Program-made: the position numbers and the translations under genes | Notes under the pieces: model-generated | The model's input: only the letters and a program-made list of their open reading frames with translations | The model's database searches: none | Told to the model about the DNA's origin: nothing | Part shown: positions 1 to 5,465 of the stretch, one piece after another | Layout of the letters: each line of letters opens with the position of its first letter | How positions within the stretch are numbered: position 1 is the stretch's first letter | Assembly: GCA_003506735.1 (NCBI GenBank) | Contig: DNYS01000189.1 | Coordinates: 17,271 to 24,328 of the forward strand | Length of the DNA stretch: 7,058 nt | Origin: Nitrospinota bacterium | GTDB lineage: Bacteria; UBA8248 | Direction of reading: 5' to 3'

Positions 1-46
1 TCTTTCTTTGTAATATCATTGGCGTTCCCAAGGACGCCCCGAGGCC

Positions 47-1519
47 GTGTGGTTCATGACGAACCTTGAAAGGGACTTATTCTCCCTCATTTCACTGGTC
101 AGCAATGTAACGGAGGCCTATTCGGCCTGTTTGTTCCTGGAGAACAAGCGCCGGAAGGTTTTTCAGCTGACCACCTACCACAGCCTGAGTCCCCATATCA
201 TCTCCGATGCTTCGATAAAGAGCGCTCAGGGGTTCATGGGATGGGTTCTGGAGAACAACGCTCCCCTCAGCGTCAACCAGTTCGATAAAGACACGATCGT
301 CCTCGGCTACTACAGCCGCGATGAAGACCTGAAATCCTTCATGGCCGCGCCGCTCCCCTCCACCATGACGAAGGGGGCGCTGGCGGTGGACAGCAAAAAA
401 ACATGGTCATTCACCAACAAAAGCCAGAAAATTCTAGCAGGGTTCGCCCAGCAATTCGCATTCCTTATAGATGGTGCATTGATAGCCGCGCAGGTTGAAC
501 GCCGGAGTATCAATGTGAATGCGTTCAACGGTTATCTTTCATCGCTGCGTTCTTGCGAGAGTGAAGATCAACTGCTGAACGCCATCTGTTTGGTTCCCCG
601 CGAATTGCTCCCCTTTAACGCCTGCTTCCTCGTTTTAAAAGACGAGGAAGCAGGCGTATCGCGCCTCATTCGGACCTCCGGGTTCGGTGAATTATTTTTG
701 GAAGATATTTCCATCAGCGACCGCTCCAGCGTATCGGGATACGTCCTGAACAAAGGCGAGTCCCTCAGGCTTCCCGATCTGAAGAGGCGCCCCCTGTTCT
801 GCGAGAACGAATCCGATTTCGGCGCTCGCTCGGTGGCCGCCGTGCCCCTGATCGCGGGCGGGGAGACCATTGGCGTCCTCGGCTTTACGAACCGCCAAAG
901 AGGCCAGTTCGATCCCTACGCGCTGAAGCGGGCCGAGGCAATCGCCTCTCCGGTGGCCGATGCCCTCATCCGGATACGGGCGGAGAAAAAATGGCAGCGC
1001 CGCAAAGAGTACGATTCCGTCACCGGAGGCCGAAATCTCGCCTATCTCCGATTTCGGCTGGGCGAAATTCTCAAGGACGCCGACGTTCGCGGCCGCCATG
1101 TGGCTCTTTTGGATATCGATCCGGACGATTCGGAAACGATCTATCGCGAATTCGGGGCCTCGGGCATTCAGGATTTGGCAAATCATATGCACAGCCTCCT
1201 GAATCCCTTCACCAGCGGCGGGGACATTCTGGCGCGCCACGAAGGGGCCCGGTTTTTTCTCCTCCTCCTCGGCTCCTCCATCGAACATTCCGAAGCCGTG
1301 GCCAACCATATTCTCCAAACGATCAACGAAAACCCCATCGACTTCGGGAGCAAAACGATTTCTCTCACGGCATGTGTGGGAGCCACCTGCTTTCCGGACG
1401 ATGCGCACACCGCGAACGATCTGTTCATGGCCTCATCGAAGGCCCTGGAATTTGCCAGATCGTTGGGAATCAAAAAGGTCTGTTTGAAGGGGGGGATTTC
1501 ATCCGATGTTATCGCTTAA
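47..1519 (+). CDS. GAF-GAF-degenerate GGDEF sensory protein
   Basis: Predicted cytosolic signalling protein of 490 residues with no visible signal peptide or membrane segment. Residues about 8-145 and 165-310 form two GAF-like domains; the second is the clearer one, with RSVAAVPLIAGGETIGVLGF at 261-280. A short basic linker (about 311-321) leads to a GGDEF-fold domain at about 322-482: EYDSVTGGRN stands for the usual D-x-LTGLxNR, LLDID (354-358) for the metal-binding strand, and a C-terminal CVGATCFPDD segment is as expected. The signature itself is EGARF (399-403) instead of GGDEF, and the I-site Arg of RxxD is Ser (SGGD, 390-393). Diguanylate cyclase activity is therefore unlikely; a sensory or nucleotide-binding scaffold is inferred. 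An in-frame stop at 11-13 limits the 5' end. The start is either GTG 47 or ATG 56; GAGG at 41-44 is better spaced for ATG 56. The 3' end overlaps mreB by 14 nt. GAF ligand unknown. Confidence 0.85.
   Translation: MWFMTNLERDLFSLISLVSNVTEAYSACLFLENKRRKVFQLTTYHSLSPHIISDASIKSAQGFMGWVLENNAPLSVNQFDKDTIVLGYYSRDEDLKSFMAAPLPSTMTKGALAVDSKKTWSFTNKSQKILAGFAQQFAFLIDGALIAAQVERRSINVNAFNGYLSSLRSCESEDQLLNAICLVPRELLPFNACFLVLKDEEAGVSRLIRTSGFGELFLEDISISDRSSVSGYVLNKGESLRLPDLKRRPLFCENESDFGARSVAAVPLIAGGETIGVLGFTNRQRGQFDPYALKRAEAIASPVADALIRIRAEKKWQRRKEYDSVTGGRNLAYLRFRLGEILKDADVRGRHVALLDIDPDDSETIYREFGASGIQDLANHMHSLLNPFTSGGDILARHEGARFFLLLLGSSIEHSEAVANHILQTINENPIDFGSKTISLTACVGATCFPDDAHTANDLFMASSKALEFARSLGIKKVCLKGGISSDVIA
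618..657. repeat. Perfect 16-bp inverted repeat inside the GAF gene
   Basis: Arms at 618-633 (ACGCCTGCTTCCTCGT) and 642-657 (ACGAGGAAGCAGGCGT) are exact reverse complements, separated by 8 nt (TTTAAAAG), whose outer bases could add U-G and U-A pairs. The element lies wholly in the coding sequence for residues about 191-204 of the second GAF domain. Its RNA form would be a very stable hairpin. There is no T-run after it on either strand, so it is not a typical intrinsic terminator. Function unknown. Confidence 0.9.
1487..1495 (+). promoter_or_regulatory. mreB ribosome binding site with a G7 tract
   Basis: AAGGGGGGG lies 10 nt before the mreB ATG at 1506, inside the last codons of the upstream GAF gene. 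The seven consecutive G residues (1489-1495) serve both as Shine-Dalgarno sequence and as codons for Lys-Gly-Gly. The overlap suggests translational coupling of the two genes. Confidence 0.6.
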
Positions 1520-2537
1520 CAGGCTCCGATCCTTTTTCGGCGCCAAAATCGCCATGGATCTCGGAACAGCCAACACGCTGATTTACACCAAGGACCAGGG
1601 AATCGTCCTGGACGAACCCTCCGTTGTCGCCCTGAACACGAACAACGGCGGGGCCGTTCTCGCCGTCGGCAAACGGGCCAAGGAGATGTACGGCCGGACC
1701 CCCGGGAGCATAAAAACCGTACGCCCTATGAAAGACGGGGTCATCGCGGATTTCGACGTGACCAAGGCCATGATCCGGCATTTCATCGGCACCGTGATTC
1801 CCAAAAAACGGCTCAGCCAGCCCACCATGATGGTATGCGTCCCCTCGGGCATCACCAGCGTCGAGATGAAAGCCGTTATCGACTCTTCGCTCCAGTGCGG
1901 CGCCGGAAAAGTCCATCTCATCGAAGAGCCCATGGCGGCGGCCATCGGAAGCAAATTGCCGATTCACGAAGTTTCCGCGTCCATGGTCATCGACATCGGC
2001 GGAGGAACCACCGAGGTGGCCGTAATCTCTCAGTTCGCCATCGCCTACTCGGAATCCCTGCGCGTCGCCGGGGACGAAATGGACGACTGCATCCAGCGCT
2101 ATGTCCGCCGCAAACATGGATTGTCCATCGGGTCCTTCGAGGCCGAGCGCATCAAGATCGAAATCGGGTCGGCCTCGGAATTGTCCGAGCCGATGGAATG
2201 CGATGCATCCGGGATCGACGTCGCGACCGGCATCCCGCGTTCGGTCACGCTGACCGACACCATGATCCGCGAGGCGCTGGACAGCCCCGTCAGGGCCATC
2301 GTGGAGTCGATTCGAAAGGCGCTTTCGAAGTCGAGCCCGGAGCTGGCCTCGGACATCAGGCGGCGGGGCATCGTCCTCGCGGGAGGCGGCTCACTGCTCA
2401 AGGGTCTCGGCTCCAGGCTCCACGCCGAAACCAATTTGCCCATTTTCCGGGCCAAGGATCCGCTGACCGCCATCGTCCGCGGAACCGGATATGTACTCGA
2501 TAATTTGGCGGACCTGAAGAAGGTCTGTCTGAATTAA
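1506..2537 (+). CDS. mreB: Rod shape-determining protein MreB (bacterial actin)
   Basis: Actin-fold ATPase that polymerises at the inner membrane and guides lateral cell-wall synthesis. Its 343 residues match the family (E. coli MreB, 347). Visible landmarks: a short N-terminal amphipathic stretch LNRLRSFFG (4-12) suited to membrane binding; phosphate-1 loop DLGTANT (18-24); VCVPSGIT (110-117); connect segment IEEPMAAAIG (139-148) with the catalytic-type Glu; phosphate-2 loop DIGGGTTE (163-170); VAGDEMDD (187-194), a form also seen in Bacillus MreB; AERIKIEIGSA (213-223); and the adenosine loop VLAGGGSLLKGL (290-301). No key residue appears missing. The ATG overlaps the end of the GAF gene by 14 nt and has a strong Shine-Dalgarno. 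A terminator follows 23 nt after the stop, so mreC, mreD and rodA/pbp2 do not follow here. Either those genes lie elsewhere or this is a second MreB paralogue. Confidence 0.95.
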   Translation: MLSLNRLRSFFGAKIAMDLGTANTLIYTKDQGIVLDEPSVVALNTNNGGAVLAVGKRAKEMYGRTPGSIKTVRPMKDGVIADFDVTKAMIRHFIGTVIPKKRLSQPTMMVCVPSGITSVEMKAVIDSSLQCGAGKVHLIEEPMAAAIGSKLPIHEVSASMVIDIGGGTTEVAVISQFAIAYSESLRVAGDEMDDCIQRYVRRKHGLSIGSFEAERIKIEIGSASELSEPMECDASGIDVATGIPRSVTLTDTMIREALDSPVRAIVESIRKALSKSSPELASDIRRRGIVLAGGGSLLKGLGSRLHAETNLPIFRAKDPLTAIVRGTGYVLDNLADLKKVCLN

Positions 2538-2559
2538 AGGAAATCAAAGCCCCCCACAA

Positions 2560-2610
2560 GCCGAGGGCCCATCCCCCTGCATTTTCTTGGGCCCTCGGCC
2601 CTTCCTTTTC
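2560..2610 (+). terminator. Rho-independent terminator after mreB
   Basis: GCCGAGGGCCCA (2560-2571) and TGGGCCCTCGGC (2588-2599) form a perfect 12-bp GC-rich stem around a 16-nt loop, followed by a pyrimidine and T-rich stretch (CCTTCCTTTTC). AAAGGAA at 2536-2542 can also pair with TTCCTTT at 2602-2608, extending the structure at its base. It starts 23 nt after the mreB stop and would end the GAF-mreB transcript. Confidence 0.85.
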
Positions 2611-2637
2611 CGGGAAGCCGATTCGGAAATCATTTCC
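2608..2637. repeat. Two short dyads upstream of the 88-residue gene
   Basis: TTCC-G-GGAA at 2608-2616 and GGAAAT-C-ATTTCC at 2625-2637 are odd-centred palindromes sharing the TTCC/GGAA half-site. The second overlaps the expected -35 position of the candidate promoter at 2633-2661, where an operator could sit. Short dyads also occur by chance, so the reading is tentative. Confidence 0.3.
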
Positions 2638-2661
2638 CTCGCCGGGCCGATGCGCTAGAAT
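2633..2661 (+). promoter_or_regulatory. Possible sigma-70-type promoter for the 88-residue gene
   Basis: TAGAAT at 2656-2661 is a fair -10 hexamer, 79 nt before the ATG at 2740. The matching -35 position (2633-2638, TTTCCC) is poor, so either an activator or another sigma factor would be needed, or the site is fortuitous. It lies downstream of the mreB terminator, where a new promoter is expected. Confidence 0.35.
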
Positions 2662-2724
2662 ACATTTGTTTGTTCGTGCGCTCCGGTTCAATCTATTCGG
2701 ACCGGAAACTCCAATAATTTCAAC

Positions 2725-2732
2725 GAGGAAGG
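2725..2732 (+). promoter_or_regulatory. Strong ribosome binding site
   Basis: GAGGAAGG with a 7-nt spacer precedes ATG 2740. This near-ideal Shine-Dalgarno is the main evidence that the short reading frame after it is a real gene. Confidence 0.75.
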
Positions 2733-2739
2733 AAACCCA

Positions 2740-3006
2740 ATGGCCTTCACTGCCAAAGGCGATTCGATTCAGCTCGAAGCCTCTATCGAGGATATCAAGC
2801 TGGTGTACAGGACGCTCCACCGCTACCTGCGGGATCATTTGGAGCTGATGGACTGCCCCCTCTTCGACGATCTCCAAAGCGCCCTGCAGGAAAAAGCCCA
2901 GGCCGAGGGAGTCGATATCGGCCATCACAGCGCATGGGATTTATGGCTGGGGAATACGGACGCGGTTCCCTGCGAGGAGCGGGTAACGAAAAGAGAGGTG
3001 CTCTGA
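2740..3006 (+). CDS. Uncharacterised small protein (88 aa)
   Basis: I do not recognise this protein. It is 88 residues long, soluble and apparently mostly helical: residues about 13-37 and 41-57 read as amphipathic helices rich in Asp, Glu, Leu and Arg, followed by a conserved-looking turn and Trp-containing segment GVDIGHHSAWDLWLGN (57-72), then a charged tail. There is no signal peptide, membrane segment or clear metal motif, although His62, His63 and Cys39/Cys78 are present. The start is well supported by GAGGAAGG 7 nt upstream. It sits alone between the mreB terminator and a convergent sigma-factor gene, with a 19-bp gap to the latter's stop, so it is probably a one-gene transcript. No function is proposed. 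Confidence 0.7.
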   Translation: MAFTAKGDSIQLEASIEDIKLVYRTLHRYLRDHLELMDCPLFDDLQSALQEKAQAEGVDIGHHSAWDLWLGNTDAVPCEERVTKREVL

Positions 3007-3008
3007 GG

Positions 3009-3024
3009 CCGCCCGGCAGGGCGG
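3009..3024. terminator. Small GC hairpin between convergent genes
   Basis: CCGCCC (3009-3014) and GGGCGG (3019-3024) form a 6-bp stem with loop GGCA, filling the 19-bp gap between the stop of the 88-residue gene (3006, plus) and the sigma-factor stop (3026, minus). The place suits a shared bidirectional terminator, but neither strand has a U-run after it, so the call is weak. Confidence 0.35.
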
Positions 3025-3025
3025 G

Positions 3026-3952
3026 TCAACCGAAAGTGGGCACGTCGAAATCGTCCGCCTGGATACCGCGCAGGATGTGTCCATCCAGATACCACTTGAT
3101 GGCCCGCACCTCCCGCTCGTTGCACAAAATCAGCGCCAGCGCCATCCGAGACCACTCGGAGCGGAGTTCCCGCTTGCCGGCGATCAAAACGCCCCGGCAC
3201 CCGTTCAGCCAAACGGGGCCGAAGCGAATCGGCTCCCCCATCCCCTTGGACAGCAAGGCCAGTTCGGTGGCCACGAAATCCCGGCCGGTGGTTCTCTCCG
3301 ACTCCAGGACCATTTCGGCGTCTTTCCACAAAAGCTGCTGAAGCAGGGCCGCGTCTTTCATCTGGAAGGCCTCGAGAAAACGCGAATACACCTTCGCCGT
3401 TTTTTCATTCTCCTGAAGCAGGCCAAAAGGAACCGTCGAACCCCACCGCTTGCGGACGGCGGCGCATCGCTTTTTGACCTCCTCGGCGATGACGCTTATT
3501 TCCTGAACCGTGAGATGAAGCGCCTCGGCGGCCATTCGGGAGCTGTCTTCGAACCCGTCGTCAAGGACAACGACCGCCCGCTGAGCGGGGTCCAAATACT
3601 GGAGCGGAAAAAGAAAACCGAGCGCCGCGCCCGGCCACTTTACATCCCCATCGACGGCGACCGAATCCGGATCGGCGCCGGGTCCGGTCGTTTGCACCAA
3701 ATCGGGCAGATCGAAATCATCGATGGAGACGGGCCTGCGCTGCTCCAAAAGAGGCACCGCCGCTTCGGTCGCCGCGATGTGAAGCCACTCGAAATGATCC
3801 GCCACGTTTTCAAGAGAAGAACCCATCTCGACCGCGCGAAGCATCGTCTCCTGGACGACATCCTCGGCATCGAGAATGCTTCCGGTCATCCGGTAGGCAT
3901 GCCGCCGGAGCGCTCCCCAATATTGTACCGTGAATTTTTCTGGATCGATCAC
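3026..3952 (-). CDS. ECF-type sigma factor with C-terminal SnoaL/NTF2-like domain
   Basis: Predicted extracytoplasmic-function sigma-70 factor. I chose GTG at 3952 (308 aa), preceded by GGAGAAGGG; ATG at 3976 would add eight residues but lacks a good ribosome site. Numbering here is from ATG 3976. Region 2 is clear at about 15-82: ALRRHAYRMTGSILDAEDVV followed by QETMLRA, then a WLHIAATEAAVPLLEQRR segment. Region 4 at about 120-178 starts with YLDPAQRAVVVLDD, but its recognition helix (TVQEISVIAEEVKKRC) departs from the usual family pattern and contains Glu-Glu. A C-terminal domain of about 110 residues (about 195-306: VYSRFLEAFQMKDAALLQQL, then ATELALL and IKWYLDGHIL) has the SnoaL/NTF2-like pattern seen in the SnoaL-bearing ECF groups (ECF41, ECF56). 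In those groups the domain modulates activity in place of a classical anti-sigma factor. It lies last in a minus-strand operon after scoB. Promoter targets unknown. Confidence 0.75.
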   Translation of the reverse strand: MIDPEKFTVQYWGALRRHAYRMTGSILDAEDVVQETMLRAVEMGSSLENVADHFEWLHIAATEAAVPLLEQRRPVSIDDFDLPDLVQTTGPGADPDSVAVDGDVKWPGAALGFLFPLQYLDPAQRAVVVLDDGFEDSSRMAAEALHLTVQEISVIAEEVKKRCAAVRKRWGSTVPFGLLQENEKTAKVYSRFLEAFQMKDAALLQQLLWKDAEMVLESERTTGRDFVATELALLSKGMGEPIRFGPVWLNGCRGVLIAGKRELRSEWSRMALALILCNEREVRAIKWYLDGHILRGIQADDFDVPTFG

Positions 3953-3958
3953 AGGCAA

Positions 3959-3967
3959 CCCTTCTCC
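3959..3967 (-). promoter_or_regulatory. Ribosome binding site deciding the sigma-factor start
   Basis: On the minus strand GGAGAAGGG is followed after 6 nt by GTG 3952. Starting there gives VIDPEKF before region 2, a typical ECF N-terminus, whereas the upstream ATG (3976) has no purine-rich site at the right distance. Confidence 0.55.
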
Positions 3968-4016
3968 CGGATCCATTCAAACCGGAAAAATGCCATCTCC
4001 CCGCAAACCATCAGAC

Positions 4017-4679
4017 TCATGCCGCGGCGAACATCTCGCGCAGGTCGGGTGCAACCCGGAGCGGCGCTCCGGTCTTTTCGGCGACTTCATCCGCGCCAAC
4101 CCCCGGCGCCACCTCGCGGAGCACAAGACCGTCCTCCTCGACCGAAATCAAGGCCAGCTCGGTCACGATCAGATCGACGACCCCTTTTCCCGTCAGTGGA
4201 AACGTGCATTCGTTTAAAATCTTGGGCTCTCCGTTCCGGGAGCAGTGCCCCATTGTGATGATGACCTGCTTGGCGCCCACCACGAGGTCCATGGCGCCCC
4301 CCATTCCGGAAATCATCTTTCCCGGCACCGCCCAGTTTGCCAGGTCGCCGTTCGCCGCCACCTGCATGGCGCCCAGAATCGTAATGTCGATATGCCCACC
4401 GCGCACCATCGAAAACGAGGTGGGACTATCGAAAAAGGAAGCGCCCGGGAGGATCGTCACCGTCTCTTTGCTCGCGTTCAGGAGATCGGGGTCTTCATCC
4501 CCCTCGAGCGGAAACGGTCCCACGCCGAGAATTCCGTTTTCGGAATGGATTGTCACGCCATGCCCGGGCGGAATGAAGTTGCTCACGAGGGTGGGAATCC
4601 CGAGGCCCAGATTCACGTAGGCGCCCCGGGACACCTCCTGTGCTGCGCGGCGCGCGATTTCTTCTCTCTTTAAAGCCAT
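4017..4679 (-). CDS. scoB: 3-oxoacid CoA-transferase subunit B
   Basis: Beta subunit of a family I CoA-transferase, which moves CoA from a donor such as succinyl-CoA to a 3-oxo acid such as acetoacetate or 3-oxoadipate through a glutamyl-CoA intermediate. The 220 residues match the usual length. The catalytic Glu is E47 in HSENGILG (45-52). Other family segments: [18 protein letters not shown] (20-37), [20 protein letters not shown] (94-113), [20 protein letters not shown] (114-133) and [20 protein letters not shown] (173-192). GGAG with a 6-nt spacer precedes the ATG, 21 nt after the scoA stop, so the subunits are co-translated as expected of a heteromeric enzyme. The acyl substrate (acetoacetate, beta-ketoadipate or another) cannot be read from sequence, so the symbol denotes the family, not a proven substrate. 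Confidence 0.92.
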   Translation of the reverse strand: MALKREEIARRAAQEVSRGAYVNLGLGIPTLVSNFIPPGHGVTIHSENGILGVGPFPLEGDEDPDLLNASKETVTILPGASFFDSPTSFSMVRGGHIDITILGAMQVAANGDLANWAVPGKMISGMGGAMDLVVGAKQVIITMGHCSRNGEPKILNECTFPLTGKGVVDLIVTELALISVEEDGLVLREVAPGVGADEVAEKTGAPLRVAPDLREMFAAA

Positions 4680-4700
4680 TGCAATCTCCGGATACTTTTT

Positions 4701-5411
4701 TTATACGCTGCCGGGGGACCGGGTCGTTCGAATTTCGATCGGCTTGTCCGCCACCTCGCCGACCACCAGGCGGTTAACGAAAATGCCGGGCGTATGAATA
4801 TGCTCGGGATCGAGCTCGCCGGCGGGCACGATCTCCTCCACTTCGGCGATGGTCACTTTCGACGCAGTCGCCATCGCGGGGTTGAAATTCCGGGCGCTCA
4901 TTTGATAGACGAGGTTTCCGGCCTCGTCCGCCTTCCAGGCCCGGATCAGGGAATAATCGCCCTGGATGGGCTCTTCGAGAATATATTCGCGGCCATTGAT
5001 CATTCGCGACTCCTTCCCCTCGGCCACCACCGTTCCGGCCCCGGTCGGGGTGAAAAACCCGCCGATCCCGGCGCCTCCGGCGCGGATCCGCTCGGCGAAT
5101 GTGCCCTGGGGAATGAGCTCGATTTCGATCTCCTTGTTCAAAACCTGTTCCTCGTAGGCCTTGCAGGCCGGACCCACGCGCGTGGCAATGATGCTGCTGA
5201 CCTTCTTCGATTCGAAAAGAAGGGCAGCCCCCCAGCCGTTCATCCCGCCCGCGTTGCTGACGATTCGATAACCTCCGGCGCCGGGCCGCTCGCTCAGCGC
5301 CTTGCACAAATTATGCGGCATCCCGCAAATGCCGAATCCGCCGATGAGAATCGTTGCGCCGTCCGGAATGTCCCCGACCGCGTCCAGAGAGCTGTAAAAA
5401 TTTTGCACCAT
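4701..5411 (-). CDS. scoA: 3-oxoacid CoA-transferase subunit A
   Basis: Alpha subunit pairing with the product of the next gene. Start chosen at ATG 5411 (236 aa), which has AGGCGGA 6 nt upstream; the frame stays open to a TTG at 5444, giving 247 aa, but without a ribosome site there. Numbering from 5411: TILIGGFGICGMPHNL (20-35) is the CoA-transferase I glycine-rich motif; ELIPQGTFAERIRAGGAGIG (98-117) and FFTPTG (119-124) follow; RAWKADEAGNLVY (157-169), SARNFNPAMA (172-181) and PAGELDPEHIHTPGI (196-210) are typical. Unusual points: the normally conserved Glu of the GIPE-type motif is His, and the segment usually reading SYVGEN is TRVGPA. These may alter substrate specificity. It follows the permease gene by 54 nt with no terminator seen, so co-transcription is likely. 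Confidence 0.92.
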   Translation of the reverse strand: MVQNFYSSLDAVGDIPDGATILIGGFGICGMPHNLCKALSERPGAGGYRIVSNAGGMNGWGAALLFESKKVSSIIATRVGPACKAYEEQVLNKEIEIELIPQGTFAERIRAGGAGIGGFFTPTGAGTVVAEGKESRMINGREYILEEPIQGDYSLIRAWKADEAGNLVYQMSARNFNPAMATASKVTIAEVEEIVPAGELDPEHIHTPGIFVNRLVVGEVADKPIEIRTTRSPGSV

Positions 5412-5417
5412 CAATTT

Positions 5418-5424
5418 TCCGCCT
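5418..5424 (-). promoter_or_regulatory. Ribosome binding site deciding the scoA start
   Basis: AGGCGGA on the minus strand, 6 nt before ATG 5411, differs from AGGAGG-type consensus at one base. It favours the 236-residue form of subunit A over the TTG-initiated form. Confidence 0.5.
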
Positions 5425-5465
5425 GAAATGGGTATGCCAACCAAGTGCCGGGGGACATCGAGAGA

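Noticed and set aside
1..46. T-rich start with TAATAT at 11-16 as a possible -10 for the GAF gene
   Set aside because: The -35 position would lie outside the window, so the promoter cannot be judged.
395..401. A7 run in the GAF gene as a frameshift site
   Set aside because: The phase does not give a canonical X XXY YYZ heptamer and no alternative product makes sense.
1029..1058. 9-bp inverted repeat (GCCGAAATC/GATTTCGGC) in the GAF gene
   Set aside because: About one such repeat is expected by chance in a sequence this long when loops up to 30 nt are allowed.
692..1408. Long open frame on the minus strand antisense to the GAF gene
   Set aside because: It is an antisense shadow in GC-rich DNA; the plus frame shows clear GAF and GGDEF family patterns and the antisense protein has none.
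3077..4258. Long plus-strand open frame of 393 codons opposite the sigma and scoB genes
   Set aside because: Its translation is Arg/Pro/His-rich with no domain pattern and it crosses two convincingly coding minus-strand genes.
5066..5092. GC-rich imperfect hairpin in scoA
   Set aside because: It encodes the conserved RIRAGGAGIGG segment, whose Gly/Ala codons explain the symmetry, and the stem is bulged.
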